From Linyphia triangularis (lineage: Eukaryota > Arthropoda > Arachnida > Araneae > Linyphiidae), in contig OZ021732.1 in assembly GCA_963978545.1 (NCBI GenBank), positions 28,984,123-29,048,122 on the forward strand: a stretch of DNA of 64,000 bases, in the 5' to 3' direction. Shown here one piece after another: positions 23,430-37,980 of the stretch (position 1 is its first letter; each line of letters begins with the position of its first letter). The position numbers and the translations under genes were made by a program. The notes beneath the pieces were generated by a model. That model was not told where the DNA came from. It ran no database searches and saw only the letters and a program-made list of their open reading frames with translations.

Positions 23430-25835
23430 GTTATTTTTTAAAGTTTTTACTCGATAGCCTTTTTAGAAGTGCAATAACAAAAAGCTACCCTATCAAATTT
23501 TCCTTCTCATTTTGTTCACGATCTTTTATTGCTTTTGTAATACCTGTTGTAAAAATTCATGTCTTTTAAAGCTATACTTCAGCAGAAGATATCATGGCTA
23601 AAAATATGAAGCAAATGTGTCTATGGGTTAAAATTTGCTGAAACTTAACCTTTTAGTGCACAGTGTAGCATTTATGACACAAGAGTATCGAGGTGAAATC
23701 CTAGAAGAAGAAAAAAAAGCTTCTTTAGCACATGATGTTGCATATATTCTACCCAAAAGTTTTAAGTAAATAGGCGCTTAGAATTTTTTATTTTTTTTAT
23801 TTATATATATATATGTTCAGGGGGGAATCATGCTCTAGAGGGTTGAGTTTCTGATAGTTACACAATGTATATGATAATATATCTTAACGCTGTTTTTTAT
23901 AAAAACAACATTTCTGTACAAGTGTAATTTCTTGCAAACTACAATAATCGAATTATATTATTTAACGTCAAGCCTTCAATAAGTACAATTTCAATTTGCC
24001 ATTGTTTCTCACAGGTATTGAATCTTTCTTACCTTACTAAATCGAAAAATCCTAAAGCATTTCCCTTTTATAATAAATAGGAAAACATACGCTCGATTCG
24101 GGGCGAATAACTTGGTCGTAAGTATTGAACTGTTTGTGGAAGGATTAGCTACCTAAGCTCTGTTTGTTCGGCAGTTTTATCAACTCTGCCTTTCGTCAAA
24201 AATATATTTCCTTCCTTTCTGTAATTAATTTGATCGAAAGCTAATGAATGCTCGATTAAACTGCAGCACCCCCGAACTTAAATCTATGCGGGCCTGTTGT
24301 CTTTTAGTGCGCTAATCCACGAAATTTCGTTCGATCCCGGTTTCGTTATCGAACGAATAACGAGTCCTAACAAGACTGCTTCCTCCCAGGATGTAGAACA
24401 TTTCACCAAAGAAGGGGGGGATAGAGAAAGTATTGGGAAAATTAATTAAAAGAGTTAATTAGTACGGTATCAAATATTTAATTATCCCTCGAGATCCTTT
24501 GTTCTTTGCTAATGAAACATTGATTCGCGATAAATTCAAAGAAACCGTCCTGAACATAGAGAAAGAGAGAGAGAGATGGGAACGAAAAAGGCTTAGAAGA
24601 AAATCAGTAATTGAAAATTTTGAAAGCATTAAAAAATAGAAACAGAAGAAGAAAGAAGAGGTAGGGATTATCGAAGAGAAAAAAACGTAATTAAAAATGT
24701 TCATTAGCGCCAAAGAAAAGAAATCTATTTTGTGTCCTCATAAAAACATTGCCAAGACGGGGTAGGCTGTGTAATCAGAACTGAGGTATATGGTACTATC
24801 GCTGGGCTTTCATACATTAAAGGGGGAATAAGAGAATTATAAAAAAGAAAGAAAAGAGTCGTGTCTGTCTTTTTATGTTGATCTCAGAAAATTATCTTGT
24901 TTTTTGTACATAAAATTTCCTCTGTACTTTTCTTAAAATACATTAAGCTGTAAAGGTATTTTTTGTAATTAATCATTATTCCATTTTCCTTTAAGGCCAT
25001 TTCGGCCAACTATTCTTTTAGTTAAGCCTCCATTGGAAAAAAGATTTTTTCGTTTGTTTTTTTATTAAGGTTTGTTTGCTTCGTATTTTATTAATATTTA
25101 CACATGACAAAAAAGTGCAAACTTAGTTTTTTTTTTTTTAATTATTCTTTCATGGACTAAAAATACATTAACTTTTCTTCTCAATATGTCCAATAGAATA
25201 TACATCGTCGCGGTGACCTAAAAAAAAGTTTTCCCCTTGATGCTGCGTGATCAAATACTGTCTTTACTTCTATATTTTAAATATTTTCTAACTAATCTAT
25301 TTATATGAATAAAACCAAGCACTTGATCTTGATCGTAACTTCTTTTCCCAAAACCAACTCCAAACATTTAAACTTTGTTCTAAAAAATCAATAAAATACA
25401 GTCGTATTATAAGTAAAGAGAAAAACAAATGTCCTCGTATGTTTTCTTTCCCAGGTAAAGTAAGTCATTTGAAAACAATGTGTGTGTCTCGGGAATTTTA
25501 AGTCTTCACTTTTATTTTATGTAGTGAATACAAATAAATTGATATTACACAAAGCCAAGGTGAGGTTTATTTTTTCAAGGATAAATATTTAGATGTCTTA
25601 CTTTAAAAGTTTGTCTTATATGGGAACATGGGCATAGTGAAATTAAATTTTGTTTTTGAATTTTATAAATTTTGATTTTCTGTCTGTTGTATGAGGAGGC
25701 ATGTCAATAATTTCTTATACAGTTTGGAAACAATTTGTAATAGTAACAATATTTTTCAACATTAATATTTTTGTACAGGTAGCAATTAAAATTTTTCTCA
25801 AGTGTGTTTCATTGCAATCTCACCAATTAGGTATA
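23430..25835. other. AT-rich gene-free stretch
   Basis: Contains TA runs near 23802, G-runs near 24415, a GA-rich patch at 24545-24720, and a 10-bp perfect hairpin (TTCGTTCGAT at 24326-24335 with ATCGAACGAA at 24348-24357). No coding signal. Confidence 0.4.
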
Positions 25836-25836
25836 A

Positions 25837-26240
25837 TGAAACGTACTAACAACCATTATGTTAAAGAAGACTAGTGCCCCAGACGCCATATTTCTTGCGA
25901 TATCATCATGTGATTAAAAGTATTAAAAAATAACATGGTTCTTAACGTCAAATTGCTCTAACACCAAATCTGTTATTTAAATTTATTGTTATTTATATAT
26001 TTTTTTTTTATGTTTTCTTTATTTAAAAACTATTTTCTGCATTACACATCTTGTGGCATCTTGAAACGTTTTATAGTTCCACTCAATGAAACGTTTCTAT
26101 GTGCCCCAGACGCCATATTTCTTGCGATGTCTTCATGTGATTAAAAATATTAAGAAATAACAACCCTTCCTTCAATTTGCTGTCTAGTAGGTAAAAATAA
26201 ACTGTTAAACTAATCTAGTAAAAAAACTGTTATTTACATT
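25837..26240 (+). repeat. 227-bp direct duplication
   Basis: GTGCCCCAGACGCCATATTT starts at 25874 and again at 26101. Both are followed by CTTGCGAT, TCATGTGATTAAAA and TATTAA-A-AATAACA. Weaker similarity continues to TCTGTTATTTA-like words in both units, so this is a diverged tandem pair. Confidence 0.7.
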
Positions 26241-26686
26241 CACCTTGAAGACAAAAAGTTCGCTCATTGGGAAATTAATGTGTACATTGCAAACAGTTTT
26301 CCTCATAGGTTACCAACAAGAACTGACGTTAATACATAATTACGTCAGCATATATGGAGGCTAACTACAGCATTATTTATTTTAAAAAAAAGGGATTGTA
26401 CCATCTGTTTTAAAGATTACAAGTACTGTACTGTACCCTACGATGCTTCATTTATTTAGTATTCAAAGATAAGTTGTTTTACCCTACGTAGACAAAATAT
26501 ATTTGTCATCAACCAAAAATGACCACCCACACGTATTATTTTAAACGAAATATTATTTAAAAACCATATATTATTTTATAAAGGTTTCCATGATAATTTT
26601 GGAAGTAAAATTTTACATTAAAACCAACACAATCAAAATCAACCCTCGGTATGTTAAAATAATTGGAAATGTTAGATTAATTACAT

Positions 26687-26755
26687 CCATAAGTTGACTG
26701 AGAAATCGAGACTACCATAAGTTGACTGAGAAATTGAGACTACCATAAGTTGTTC
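26687..26755 (+). repeat. 28-bp tandem repeat, 2.4 copies
   Basis: CCATAAGTTGACTGAGAAAT begins at 26687 and 26715, and a partial third copy begins at 26743. Period 28 with one change (CGAG/TGAG). Confidence 0.9.
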
Positions 26756-26963
26756 ATCATTTGACAAATAAAATGTGTTAAGTCGATCAGGATTTTCATT
26801 TATATTTTGGAAATGCATATTAAAACCGAATATAAATAAAAGAAGATACAAAACTGAATCCAAGGTTATGCAAGAATATCTTTTAAGTATTTTCGATTGA
26901 ATTTTAAAAATAATATTTTGTAGATTGTATATTTAAAATGTGATCAACTTCCGAAACCCTTTT

Positions 26964-27657
26964 TATTACTTTCAGTTACCCATATGTATTATACATAGGG
27001 TAATGAAAGTATAATAAAGCATTCGGTCAAAAAAAAAAAATTGTTTGCATTTCTCCACGTTTTGGAACACCATGATTTCAAAAAAGTGATCTAGAAAAAA
27101 TGTGTGTGTGTGTGTGTGTGTGGTCAGCATAACTCCCGAACAAATTGACCTACGATGTTCAAATTTGGTATGCGGGTTGCTGGTGGCCATGGGACCTACC
27201 ATTAAGGTTTTCGTCAAAATCACGCATACGTATAAGGTAGCTACCATTGAAAAAATCATGTTTTTCAATGACTGCTAAAAAACGTCTCCAACGATTTTGA
27301 TAAAAATCGTTGTACTAATGCCTCTTAAGGTGTTCTAAACATCCCCAACTCTGAAATTCCAGTAAAAATGCTTTAATGGTGTAAAAAGTTGAAAAACGAA
27401 TGACTTTAATACAGAGTTTTAATTCCTTGAGCATACCTCATCAACAATCGTTTTGGCAAATGTTTTTTTTTTTTTTCCTAAAAAAAAAAGAAATATCCAT
27501 ACAAGAATTATTGCAAAAAATATCGCCATACTGGCAATTTTTTCTAAATAAATAATGAAAATATAATAACGGTAAACGACGCAAATCCCCGTCTGTATTA
27601 TAGTGTAATTGAAAGTATTATAGTGTAATTGTACGATGTCCCACACCCCTAGTTTTC
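26964..27657 (+). repeat. Dispersed family A, copy 2
   Basis: The fullest copy of family A. The head is a hairpin (ACTTTCAGTTACCCATATG then CATAGGGTAATGAAAGT), followed by a (GT)~11 run at 27101-27122, GGTCAGCATAACTCCCGAAC, GCATACGTATAAGGTAGCT, the palindrome ACGATTTTGATAAAAATCGT near 27290, and the tail GATGTCCCACACCCCTA ending near 27651. There is no protein-coding capacity. Confidence 0.65.
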
Positions 27658-28199
27658 GTACATGCTGAATGTGCTAACTGTTGCTTAAATATATATAAAC
27701 CAATGACAAATAACACACTAGTAAAAAGATATTAAAAAAACTTTAAAAAAAAACGTGTTTCTCCGCCGGGAATCAATTATTATTTCGTATTTATCAATTT
27801 AAAGTTTCAAATGAGAGCTTAAGACATATTTTCTTGAGCAATTGTGAAAATAAGAAGCTTACTGCGAAACTTTTACACACTGAATTATTACATCAAACTG
27901 AAAGATTAGAATTTAGAAATTTCTTGATTTGTTAGTATGCCACGATAAGACGTTTTACCAAATTTCTATGAAACTTTCAGCATGTATCCTGAATATCCAA
28001 ATCGTGGACATACGATAACAACTATAATGTATATTTCAGCTCATGTAGCCCTAAAATGCTGCAAATTGCTCAATTTGTAATTTTTTTTATTGTTTAAAAA
28101 TTCATCGCTGAAATTGAATTCACCAGGCTTTCGATTGCTCATATGTTAATGAACGTATAGCATTAGATAAAAAATCAATATTATTTTATTTATTTTTTT

Positions 28200-28972
<773 letters not shown>

Positions 28973-28974
28973 TA

Positions 28975-31900
28975 TTTTTATTGCGTTTTAAATGTAGATT
29001 GTTTTGTTCGTGATAAAATCGCGTGGTATTTTGTTTGAATGCTTGTTATATTTATGGTTCAAGAAAAGCATTAATATTATCTCACTTTCACTAGTTAAAT
29101 TATAACTCAACTACACAAATATCTGTGAACTCTTAGTTACCATATTAATGTATACGATGATTTTAATATTACGAATGCTTAAGATATATGGTGTTCAATT
29201 GTTTTACTAAGAGAAAATAAATCATCTTTGATGAGAGGTAAGACTATATGTATTAAAAAAGTAAATTTTAGTTGAATTTTTTTATATTTTAAAATTTTTT
29301 TTATATAATTATTTAGCATATTTTAATTGAAGTCTAATTTATATCTTAACAACATAGTAGAAATTCTGCTTTATCATTACAACTCTTAATAACTAATTGA
29401 CCTTAGTTTTCAAGAGACTAGTTTTCACGCTTTCAAAAACAGTCCTCAATTTGACTGGAATTTAATTTTAAAGTTATCGTCAAGTGATATAATATCTGAT
29501 GGCCGGTAACATCCTTATAGAAACTCGAAGTGATAGGGACATTTTATTGTGTTGCCGATGCGTAATTTTTCCTGTATTTCTTATTTTCCCTGTAGAAATA
29601 AAGGATACTTGTTCCCAGCATCGATCGCTTTTAACCCCTTCTACCATTTATTTATATTATTTTTCCCTGGTGCTTCCAACAATCGGTCAGCTGCAGCCAA
29701 TCAATGATCCATACAGAAATTTCCACCCCACATTAAACTATATTCCATAACGATATAAACGGGCTACTTCATAAATGATATATTTCACTCGCGAGGTTTA
29801 CAGAGAAACGGCTCTTTTTATGGAACTCCAAATGGAATGGCGGGAAGAAGTGCAATTCATCTGAGTGGGGTAGGTGGCTTGGTGAAGGAGTGGAACAGGA
29901 ATTGGATCTCTCGTTGGTGAGAAAGGATGCTGGACACCGGAAATTTATCACCAATTTCTCTTTAAGTTTCAGGTGCAATGTAATAAATGAAATTGGGTTT
30001 AGAGGGAATAATTGGATTTATGTGTGCTTCTATAGCGAATTCATTATTTCACTTACCTAGGTATAACGGTTCTTGTTTGTATAGATAAATAATATCAAAC
30101 ACCGAAGACATAAGACGAGAAGATATGTTATTGGTGTCTACATTAGATGCAATGTACTGAAACTTGGGTCTGCTATCAATAGGAATAAATTTTCTTCCGT
30201 GATTGATGGTTACATACCTCAAAATCATTCCTTTTATCATTATTTTGCAATCTTATTTAGTTCGAAGTTCTTATTCTTAGTTTGTTCGAAGTAAAAAAAT
30301 ATTCTGACTGCACGCTAAATATTTTAACACTTTACTTTTTTTTTTTTTTTTCTTCTTTCTTTCTTTTGATTTTTAATGTAGTAAAGGACTAAAGTGGCGT
30401 AGTAGAAATTAACTAAATTGGAAAGAAGGTAACAACAGAAGGATATTTTTGGTGGTTTGTTTATTTTTTACAACTTTCCTTCGAAGCATTTGGTAGATCA
30501 GGAGCCTGGTTACTGAAATTATTAAAGAATTCGGTTCGATATTTAAAATTTTATTTATAAAAAAAAACTGAAAATAAATATGTGGTGTACGCCATAGGTC
30601 AGTATTATATGTTAATACCTCTGTAATTTCACACAAGCTACTTAAACAATCAGGTGGATCGTTGGAAGAGAGAGGTGAGAATCGGCTTGGGGGTGGGGGG
30701 ATTGGAGATTAAGTACAGCTTGCTTACGATGTGGAAATAGTGGTATATTTGTGTTCATAGAAAAGCTTCTCTCTTTTACTTTCAATTCAGTGAATTGACA
30801 TTTAAATAGATTTCCTTCACTATACTATTTCTCTCTACCTTCTGCCATTTTGATCAAGATCTTCTGGCTGATAACACTAATTTTTATAGAATTTTTTTAT
30901 AGCGGTAAAACTGCACTTCCATAGAAGCTTCAAATTTTATGATTCTTGAAGAAATGTATACACACGCAAATTAAATTAACTTCAACTTAAATAGCTATTT
31001 TAAAAGACAGTCAAGATATTTTCTAATGATTATTTTTTTATATTGTTATACATTTCAATCAATATGGAATCTAAAAATTTTATGTGTGAATTTTTAATAG
31101 CTTTATAGGTTCTCCTCCCCCTCTTAACATATAGTTTGTCGTTGTTTACTCTCCCTCTCTCTTTTGTATTTTGTCATTTTCTTTCAACTTTCTTACAATC
31201 ACTAAATCTATTGGAGGGGGCGATCTTCTTTCCCCACTGGATCCACGCCTATATATACGATTTCATAACGATGGCTTATGTTATGCAGATAAATACAATC
31301 GACCTGTATGTATGAAGTCATCCACTACTATCCTAACTTTTTGTTTTCCACTGCCACTCTGTCGTGTATTCTTTACAGGCACCGGTCGTTGATCGGTAAA
31401 CATACGAGATTAGTTAGTCATGCAAGGCAGCCATGTGGAAACGCATACAATGGATATCGCGTGGCAAAGGGATGTTTTTTGAAAATTCCAATGAAACTTT
31501 CCACTCGCATTTCAAATAGAGTTCTAATCATCGCTGAAACTTTTCACACCACCGAAAAGATGGATCACCTCATCGACATCCCTACTTCCTCCTCCCTTCA
31601 TCATCGCTTGTCTTAAGAAGTTTGAAAAACCTCCTGATTCTCATCTAGAAATGGAAATTATTCATCCCTGATGTTGTTGCGGTATTTTGATTGGTAAATG
31701 ATTTGCCAGCCATGATCCATTTCTTATACTTCTAAATCAAAATTGTTTTGAAACCAGATGACTAGAGAGCTGCGTAAATGATTCATTTGGCTTTACGGAA
31801 CTTTTATTTAGAAGTTTTAAGACCTACACTAATTGATGATGATGACATATCATTGATACATCATTCATGATATTCATGTCTTACACTCGATTAGCAATTC

Positions 31901-34900
31901 CGAAAAATATACACGAATCAACGGATCTTCTTGAAATATCCAATGTAACCAACAAAAATTCCAGTGTTCTTCATGGAAATAATAATTTTTTTGAGAAATT
32001 TTCGCAGGCTACGTTGTTTCTCTCCCCAACTCAGTTTTAACTAATAAACATCCCTTGTCGCCATACAGCCACAAAAACTCGACGATTCGACTGTTGGCAG
32101 AATAATTTCCGCCGCCAGAACGAACTGGAGTTCGAAGAAAAAGCAAAGTTCAACTTTTTGGGAAGGGGAGCCTGCCAATGTTTAGCCAGTAGGCATATAA
32201 ATCTCTATCGTTGCCAATAAAGAAAAAGTTAATAAAAAAAAATTATCTGAGCTAGAAACCATGAACAGGTTTTTCTTTCCTGCGGTTACCTTTTTCTGAC
32301 CGATGGGTGAATAAGTGATCTTCACTTTCACCTGCATTGATTACTATGGGTGAAGAAGACTCGTAACGACCCGGGTTGATAATACATTATACAATAAATC
32401 TGTTTTGTGTATGCAACTGAATACTTTAACTGAATATTAGTCGAGAATGTAAAATGGTACTCTTCTATGGTTAGGCTTTAAGGATATGTTTATTATAAAA
32501 GAGATTTCTCAGTAAATGATGTAAAAATATAAGTTTAATACACTAAAATTACAAGATAATATTAATCTACATGTTTCAAAACAAGATCTCAATCTTACGC
32601 TACCATGGTAACACTCAGGTACCATAGTGAAAAGTAATATCTTTCATCTACAATGGTAATAGCGCTATAATTACATTTCTCATCTATATTGCGGTGATAA
32701 CAGGCATGTATATGCCATGTTCTGATAATCACTTCAAAACCATGAAACTTCTCTCTTGAACAGCAGGTTTCTGTCTAACGATTATAATTTTGGCTCCTGC
32801 ATAGTGGATGACCTACATCGAGATCGATTTCCGCCTGGGCTTTATATTATCCACAACGTTTGGTTACCTTGAATTACTGCTCAAAAAGTTTACATTTGTG
32901 TCCGGTAAGTACATTGCCTTTGGAACATCCAGCAATTGCATCTCTTTATTATCCACACAAGTCGCAGAGATGGCGTTTTCCCTTCCCTACATAAATTTTT
33001 TGGAACTTGTAGTGATATTCAACCATGGCATTGTCTTTATTTTGTAACTTTCATCCAGCCATCCTAAACACAATCCAGGAATCGGAAAAATTATCAAGCT
33101 TCACACTCACTCTGTCTAGGGATTCATTTGAACGGTGCCATGCTCCAAATGTCTCAACAATCTAATGTAACTATTTACCATTCTAAAGTACTCGATGATG
33201 AATAATGCCCTTGGCGGATTATACCACGTTCTTTCAGAAAGGAATCCCTAATTTTGAAATGTCATAACTGCCTTACAGTGAGAGATAGAAAATAGAGATA
33301 AAGTAGTATGCTGGGTGGAAAGAAATGGAATTAAAATTATACTGATTTGCAAATTGCCGATAAGTCTCATTTCCATTTGGACTGACGGAATTCCAAAACT
33401 GGCGAATACGAGGTACAGACGCAACAACAACCAAAAAATCCGAATGATAGCTATATCTTGTATTCTAATTGATGAAATTTAAAACGACAAGTACCGTTGT
33501 AAATCTTGGAAGGTCTTTATTAATCGTAATAATTTTTTTTTATCATATGGGGTTATCTACATATTAAAACTAAAACAAATTTTAAAAAATTCAATGACAA
33601 CCTCATAATATTATACTATATTTAGATTTAGAATCCAAAAAAAACGTCTGAATACCAAATTCATAATTTTACGATGAGTGGTTAGCAATTTAATTGTTGT
33701 AAAAAAAATGACAAATTAATGTTAAAAAGAAAATTTGTTTTTTTAACCATAAATTCTTAAATAGTTAATATATTTTAGCAATTTTTGTTTTAATGGATAG
33801 TTTATTAAAGCACCCCTAGAAAAAAAATATTGCACCAGATATGTAGAAAATTGTAAACAAAACATAGTAGTGCAAACCGCAAGGTTCTACGGCAATTCGA
33901 ACCGAAGATATAGCCATTGTTCGGATTTTTTTTTTTTTTTTTTTTTTTATGCCTACTGTTCATGAAACTCATCTGTGTGTTTTGCAAAAGCTCTGCATTT
34001 TACAAAAGTGACCATTTGGGGGGCTACATTCTCCAGTAAAAGGATCATGGGATCCTATTTCATGAAGAAAACAAAAAATCAATTTCGCTATAATCAGATT
34101 TTACAACAATTTGTTGTCACATTACAGTATTGTAACTTATTTTGCCAACCGATATATTTAAAATTCCAACCCTATCTATCCAACTCACCACTTGTCTTTT
34201 TTTTTCTGTCCCTGACTGTTTCGCATTTATGTCATTTCAAAATTAGGTAGTCCTTTTTGACAAAACACTGTACGATGCTAAAAACCTTGAAGAAACCTAA
34301 AAACCTGGAAAATTGTACAGTAAGCTATAGAACTCATCAGCAAAGTTGTTTAAAGCTGAAAATTAAAAAAAAAAAAAAAAAAAAAATACTTCTTCACAAA
34401 TGGGCTTTCATTCTATACGACAATACGTATTACCTTCTCCGAGACTAATTCTTCTCTTTCAATTGACGAAACGTACAGACCAACCCCTTCTGGATCGGAT
34501 TGACAGAAAACGTACAGAAGAAGTGTACGAGAGATGTGTTTTTCGAGTGGACCAAAAGGGGAAGGTCGAATTGATTTTCCATCCATGCTGCACCTGTCCA
34601 AACTGGCTGAATTAATAGTTCTAATTGGGCCGGTGTCTGGGATACTCAGAAGAAGGAAAAACCGTAATTAAGAACGATATGTTTGGGTCGATCACCCCTT
34701 TTTCAACCAGACGTCCCAAACTTCCCAGAGGGGTTATAAGATACGTAAAAGATTCAACGAGGATACCACAAAGATGGCTGAAAAGAAAATCTATTGAGGT
34801 GATTCAGGTGGGAAGATTTCTGTAGATGTATAATACTGCTATTTAGTTTCATTAAGCACAATGTATACCAACGCCAACATAAATAGTATAGTTTTGAGAA

Positions 34901-35300
34901 ATAGTTAATTATGACAAATTAGAGGACTGGCTAATGATGATCAAACTTTATTACGTTATGGATGATTTAGCTAGGACATAATTCATTGACATATAAAAAT
35001 GTTATTGTATCATAATTTATTAAACCATAAGTAGATTTTAGAATAGGGCGAGCCTCTTCCTCTTATTTTACAAGTATTTGTAAGGGTGCTCGTTCGAAAA
35101 CGAATCAGTATGCTTTCAAAGAAGTAGTCCATTTTTTAATTATATTCCTTAACCCATAGCTCGCAGGAAGGAATGAAACTATTTTATTTATTAAATGAAA
35201 GGAAAGAACACAGAAACGCGTAGAAATGCGTATGGAACACTCCCAAAAATGGACATTACTCAAGCCGGTATTTTTAGTGGGATTTAATCCTATAGCAATA
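28975..35300. other. AT-rich gene-free stretch
   Basis: Short open frames (for example 29499-29750, 31171-31616, 34400-34825) have no recognisable domains. Regions 31200-31620 and 34460-34830 are somewhat G+C-richer and are the most exon-like by composition, but no frame is convincing. Poly-T runs at 30336 and 33928; poly-A at 34363. Confidence 0.35.
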
Positions 35301-35430
35301 CATGTGATATGACCAATCATAATACACCTTTTAAAACAAATTCGAATTTTCATATTCCATTGGTCAATCACAATGAACATTTTCTTTTCCCGTAAACATA
35401 GCAGTTGATTGTGGCGTAGTCATGCATGAA
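35300..35430 (+). repeat. Dispersed repeat pair C, copy 1
   Basis: Word order TGACCAATCATAATACACC, TTTTAAAACAAATTCGAATT, CATTCCAT-like, GGTCAATCACAATG, then TGTGGCGTAGTCATGCAT matches the block at 37865-37980. Function unknown. Confidence 0.5.
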
Positions 35431-36124
35431 CTCCAATAACAATGAATAAATCATTTGGTAACTTAGAATGTCAACTTGAAATATAACCCGTTAACAATGA
35501 ATTGAATAAAATAGCACTAAGAAAATATTTTTATATATATTTTTTTAAATTCAGATGTGTATAAAATGCATAGCCTCAATTTTTTTTTTTTTCAGAAATT
35601 GGTAGTTGTGTGATTTGAAACACATAAATTATACTCTCTCTTTCTATTTTGTACTTATGAACTTACTTTGAGGCCTTGGTGTTTTTTGTGCTTCTAATTT
35701 CTTTTCTACTTTTACCAAGCAAACACAAAAAAATTAAAACATTAATGCAACCTTAAGTTTTTGCAGCGTAAAAATTAGCTTACTATCAGATATTTACTTT
35801 GGTATCTGAAATCTATTTGCGTGAAAAATAAATAAAAGCGAAAGTTTACCAAGAAAAGAAAAACTCTTAAAGTTTAGGTGTTCCCTTCTGATTCTTATCA
35901 TTTTCTCGTGGTTGGGTATACGACAAGAAAATTTTCGCCCGTTCGATATGAATGCAAATTAGTGGTTGCCGCATACATTAATGTTCAGAATTTCATTAAA
36001 AAAACTTTTGTTTTCTCGCCCGAGATAAAAATGAGAAATACTTAGAGCTCCTGCGTTACACGAACTCCACATTAAATGCTATCTTAGAAGAAGGTTTTAG
36101 AATAATCGGTCTTTTTTAATGGAC

Positions 36125-36136
36125 GCCCTCTGCTGG
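36125..36136 (-). promoter_or_regulatory. CTCF-core-like site
   Basis: The reverse strand reads CCAGCAGAGGGC, a full match to the CTCF core consensus CCASYAGRKGGC, in a small G+C-rich island. One 12-mer in 64 kb may be chance, so this is only a candidate. Confidence 0.25.
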
Positions 36137-37864
36137 CCGATTAGGAAATGTGCGACACAGGGAAAAGATTCAGATTACTGTGGTGGTGGTGGCTACAGTG
36201 GAAAGGAGTTTTTGCATTTGTTTATTTGGAGCATTTTTTAAGGCTGCTAATGTTAAACCCGTGACGAAAAATTTTTAATATTTTTCCACGACTTACGTGG
36301 GGATTAAATTAGAAAAAACTGGAAGGGGGGGGGGGGGGCGTTACAGAAAGTTATTAGTTTGTAACTTTTTGACCCATATAACGTATTTTCGTGGTATGTT
36401 GATTAAAGTAACTTTAAGAGTATGTTTGAATTTTGGTAAAAGAGTTCATGCCTTTTAGCTGATTCTTAACAGAATGTTGGTTTTAGTTCAGCAAAACTTT
36501 GTTCAAAAACTTACACATATGCTGTGAGTAATTGGATAATTTGCTAGTTGTCGAGTTAACTTGAAAATTTTCTGTCATTCCCATTGATAGGAACTTTACG
36601 GAATTATACTTTAAATAAAACAAAATCAAATATTGTGCATTATTGGATGCATAAAGCCACTTCAAAAATTCAATGATAAATATGCTTTTTTTTTATGTTT
36701 TAAATAGCTGACGTGGAAATATCCTCTGAGTTCTTTATGAAATGATCAAATATTATATTTTTAAAAAATATTACAACCAAAATATAACATAATAATTTAT
36801 GATATTCATATCTAGTTCTTTGATATACCGCTATCCAATAAATTAAAGCTTCATATTGACGAATAAGAAAACGAAATCCATTTAGTTGGAACTATTTAAA
36901 TACAAAGTTGAACCTTATGTCTCTTTTGAAACAATGTAAAATTACTTTACATTAGTATCCTTATGACCCCAGTGCTTCTCAAGCATTATTACGACCTTTT
37001 AATTGTTTTTCTATCAAGAATAGACTGTAATCTAAGGTGGAATTCAGGTATTTTTAGAATACATAAAGCGTTGTTTGCATCAGTACATCAACCATACATG
37101 ATATTTTTTTTTTAAAAAATTGTCTTCACTTACCTAGTTCCTTCTGCTTCAGCGGTTTGCAGTAGATTTTAATTACACTTGTTTCCTAGAAAATAAATAT
37201 CTTTTTTTAGCTTGACTTCATTTGGAAAGTTGTAGAAGATATTGCATGCAAAATATTGTTATTCTGTAAAATTCTTTAAAATATTATTAAAATATTGTGG
37301 AATGCTTCAGTTCCATTTCAAAATAGAGTAGTACACAAATTTTCATTGTGCTCTTTCAAAAACGAATTTTCGTATTATATGGCTTTTATAAGGCTTTTTT
37401 CTAATGTTTTAAATTTATAAAGAATTATGGGTAAAACCAGAGGTGGTTTTCGTAATGTTTGACAGGAAAAATAATAATAGAATTTCTGGTTGGTTGAAAA
37501 TTCGAATTGATTCTTATACAGTGATTGTGATTAGTCAAAAGTTTTCTCAGATGATAAAACTTCACATAACTTCGTACTTAAAGTCCATATCAATAAGTGG
37601 ATGTTATACACGCAGTTATTATAGTGCGTAGTGTGAAGTGTTGCATTCTGTCAAATCTTCTTGTCTAATCACCTTTAAAAATAACTTCGAATTTTCGAAT
37701 TCCATTAGTATAGCACATATCCGTATTTTATACCTTTCTGTCAGACATTGCAAAAAGCCTTTGTATGTGACCTGTGACGTTGCATTGCATTTCATCCATA
37801 TTTTGCATTTTTTTTTTTTTTTAAATATATATAATTGCATCAAATGGCAACACTTGGAACTTGC

Positions 37865-37980
37865 TTGTGACCAATCACAACACATCTTTTAATACGAATT
37901 CGGATTTTCGCATTCTATTACCCAATCACAATGCGTGTTATATTTATTCCTACGCAAATTGTGACGTCGTCACGCATAAT
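37865..37980 (+). repeat. Dispersed repeat pair C, copy 2
   Basis: GTGACCAATCACAACACATC, TTTTAATACGAATTCGGATT, CCCAATCACAATG, then TGTGACGTCGTCACGCATAA. Same order as 35300-35430. An inverted echo (GTGATTGTGATTAGTC) sits at about 37521-37537, so 37480-37980 is partly fold-back. Confidence 0.5.

Noticed and set aside
24326..24357. Box B-like TTCGATCCC as a tRNA remnant
   Set aside because: No box A at the right spacing; better explained as a 10-bp hairpin.
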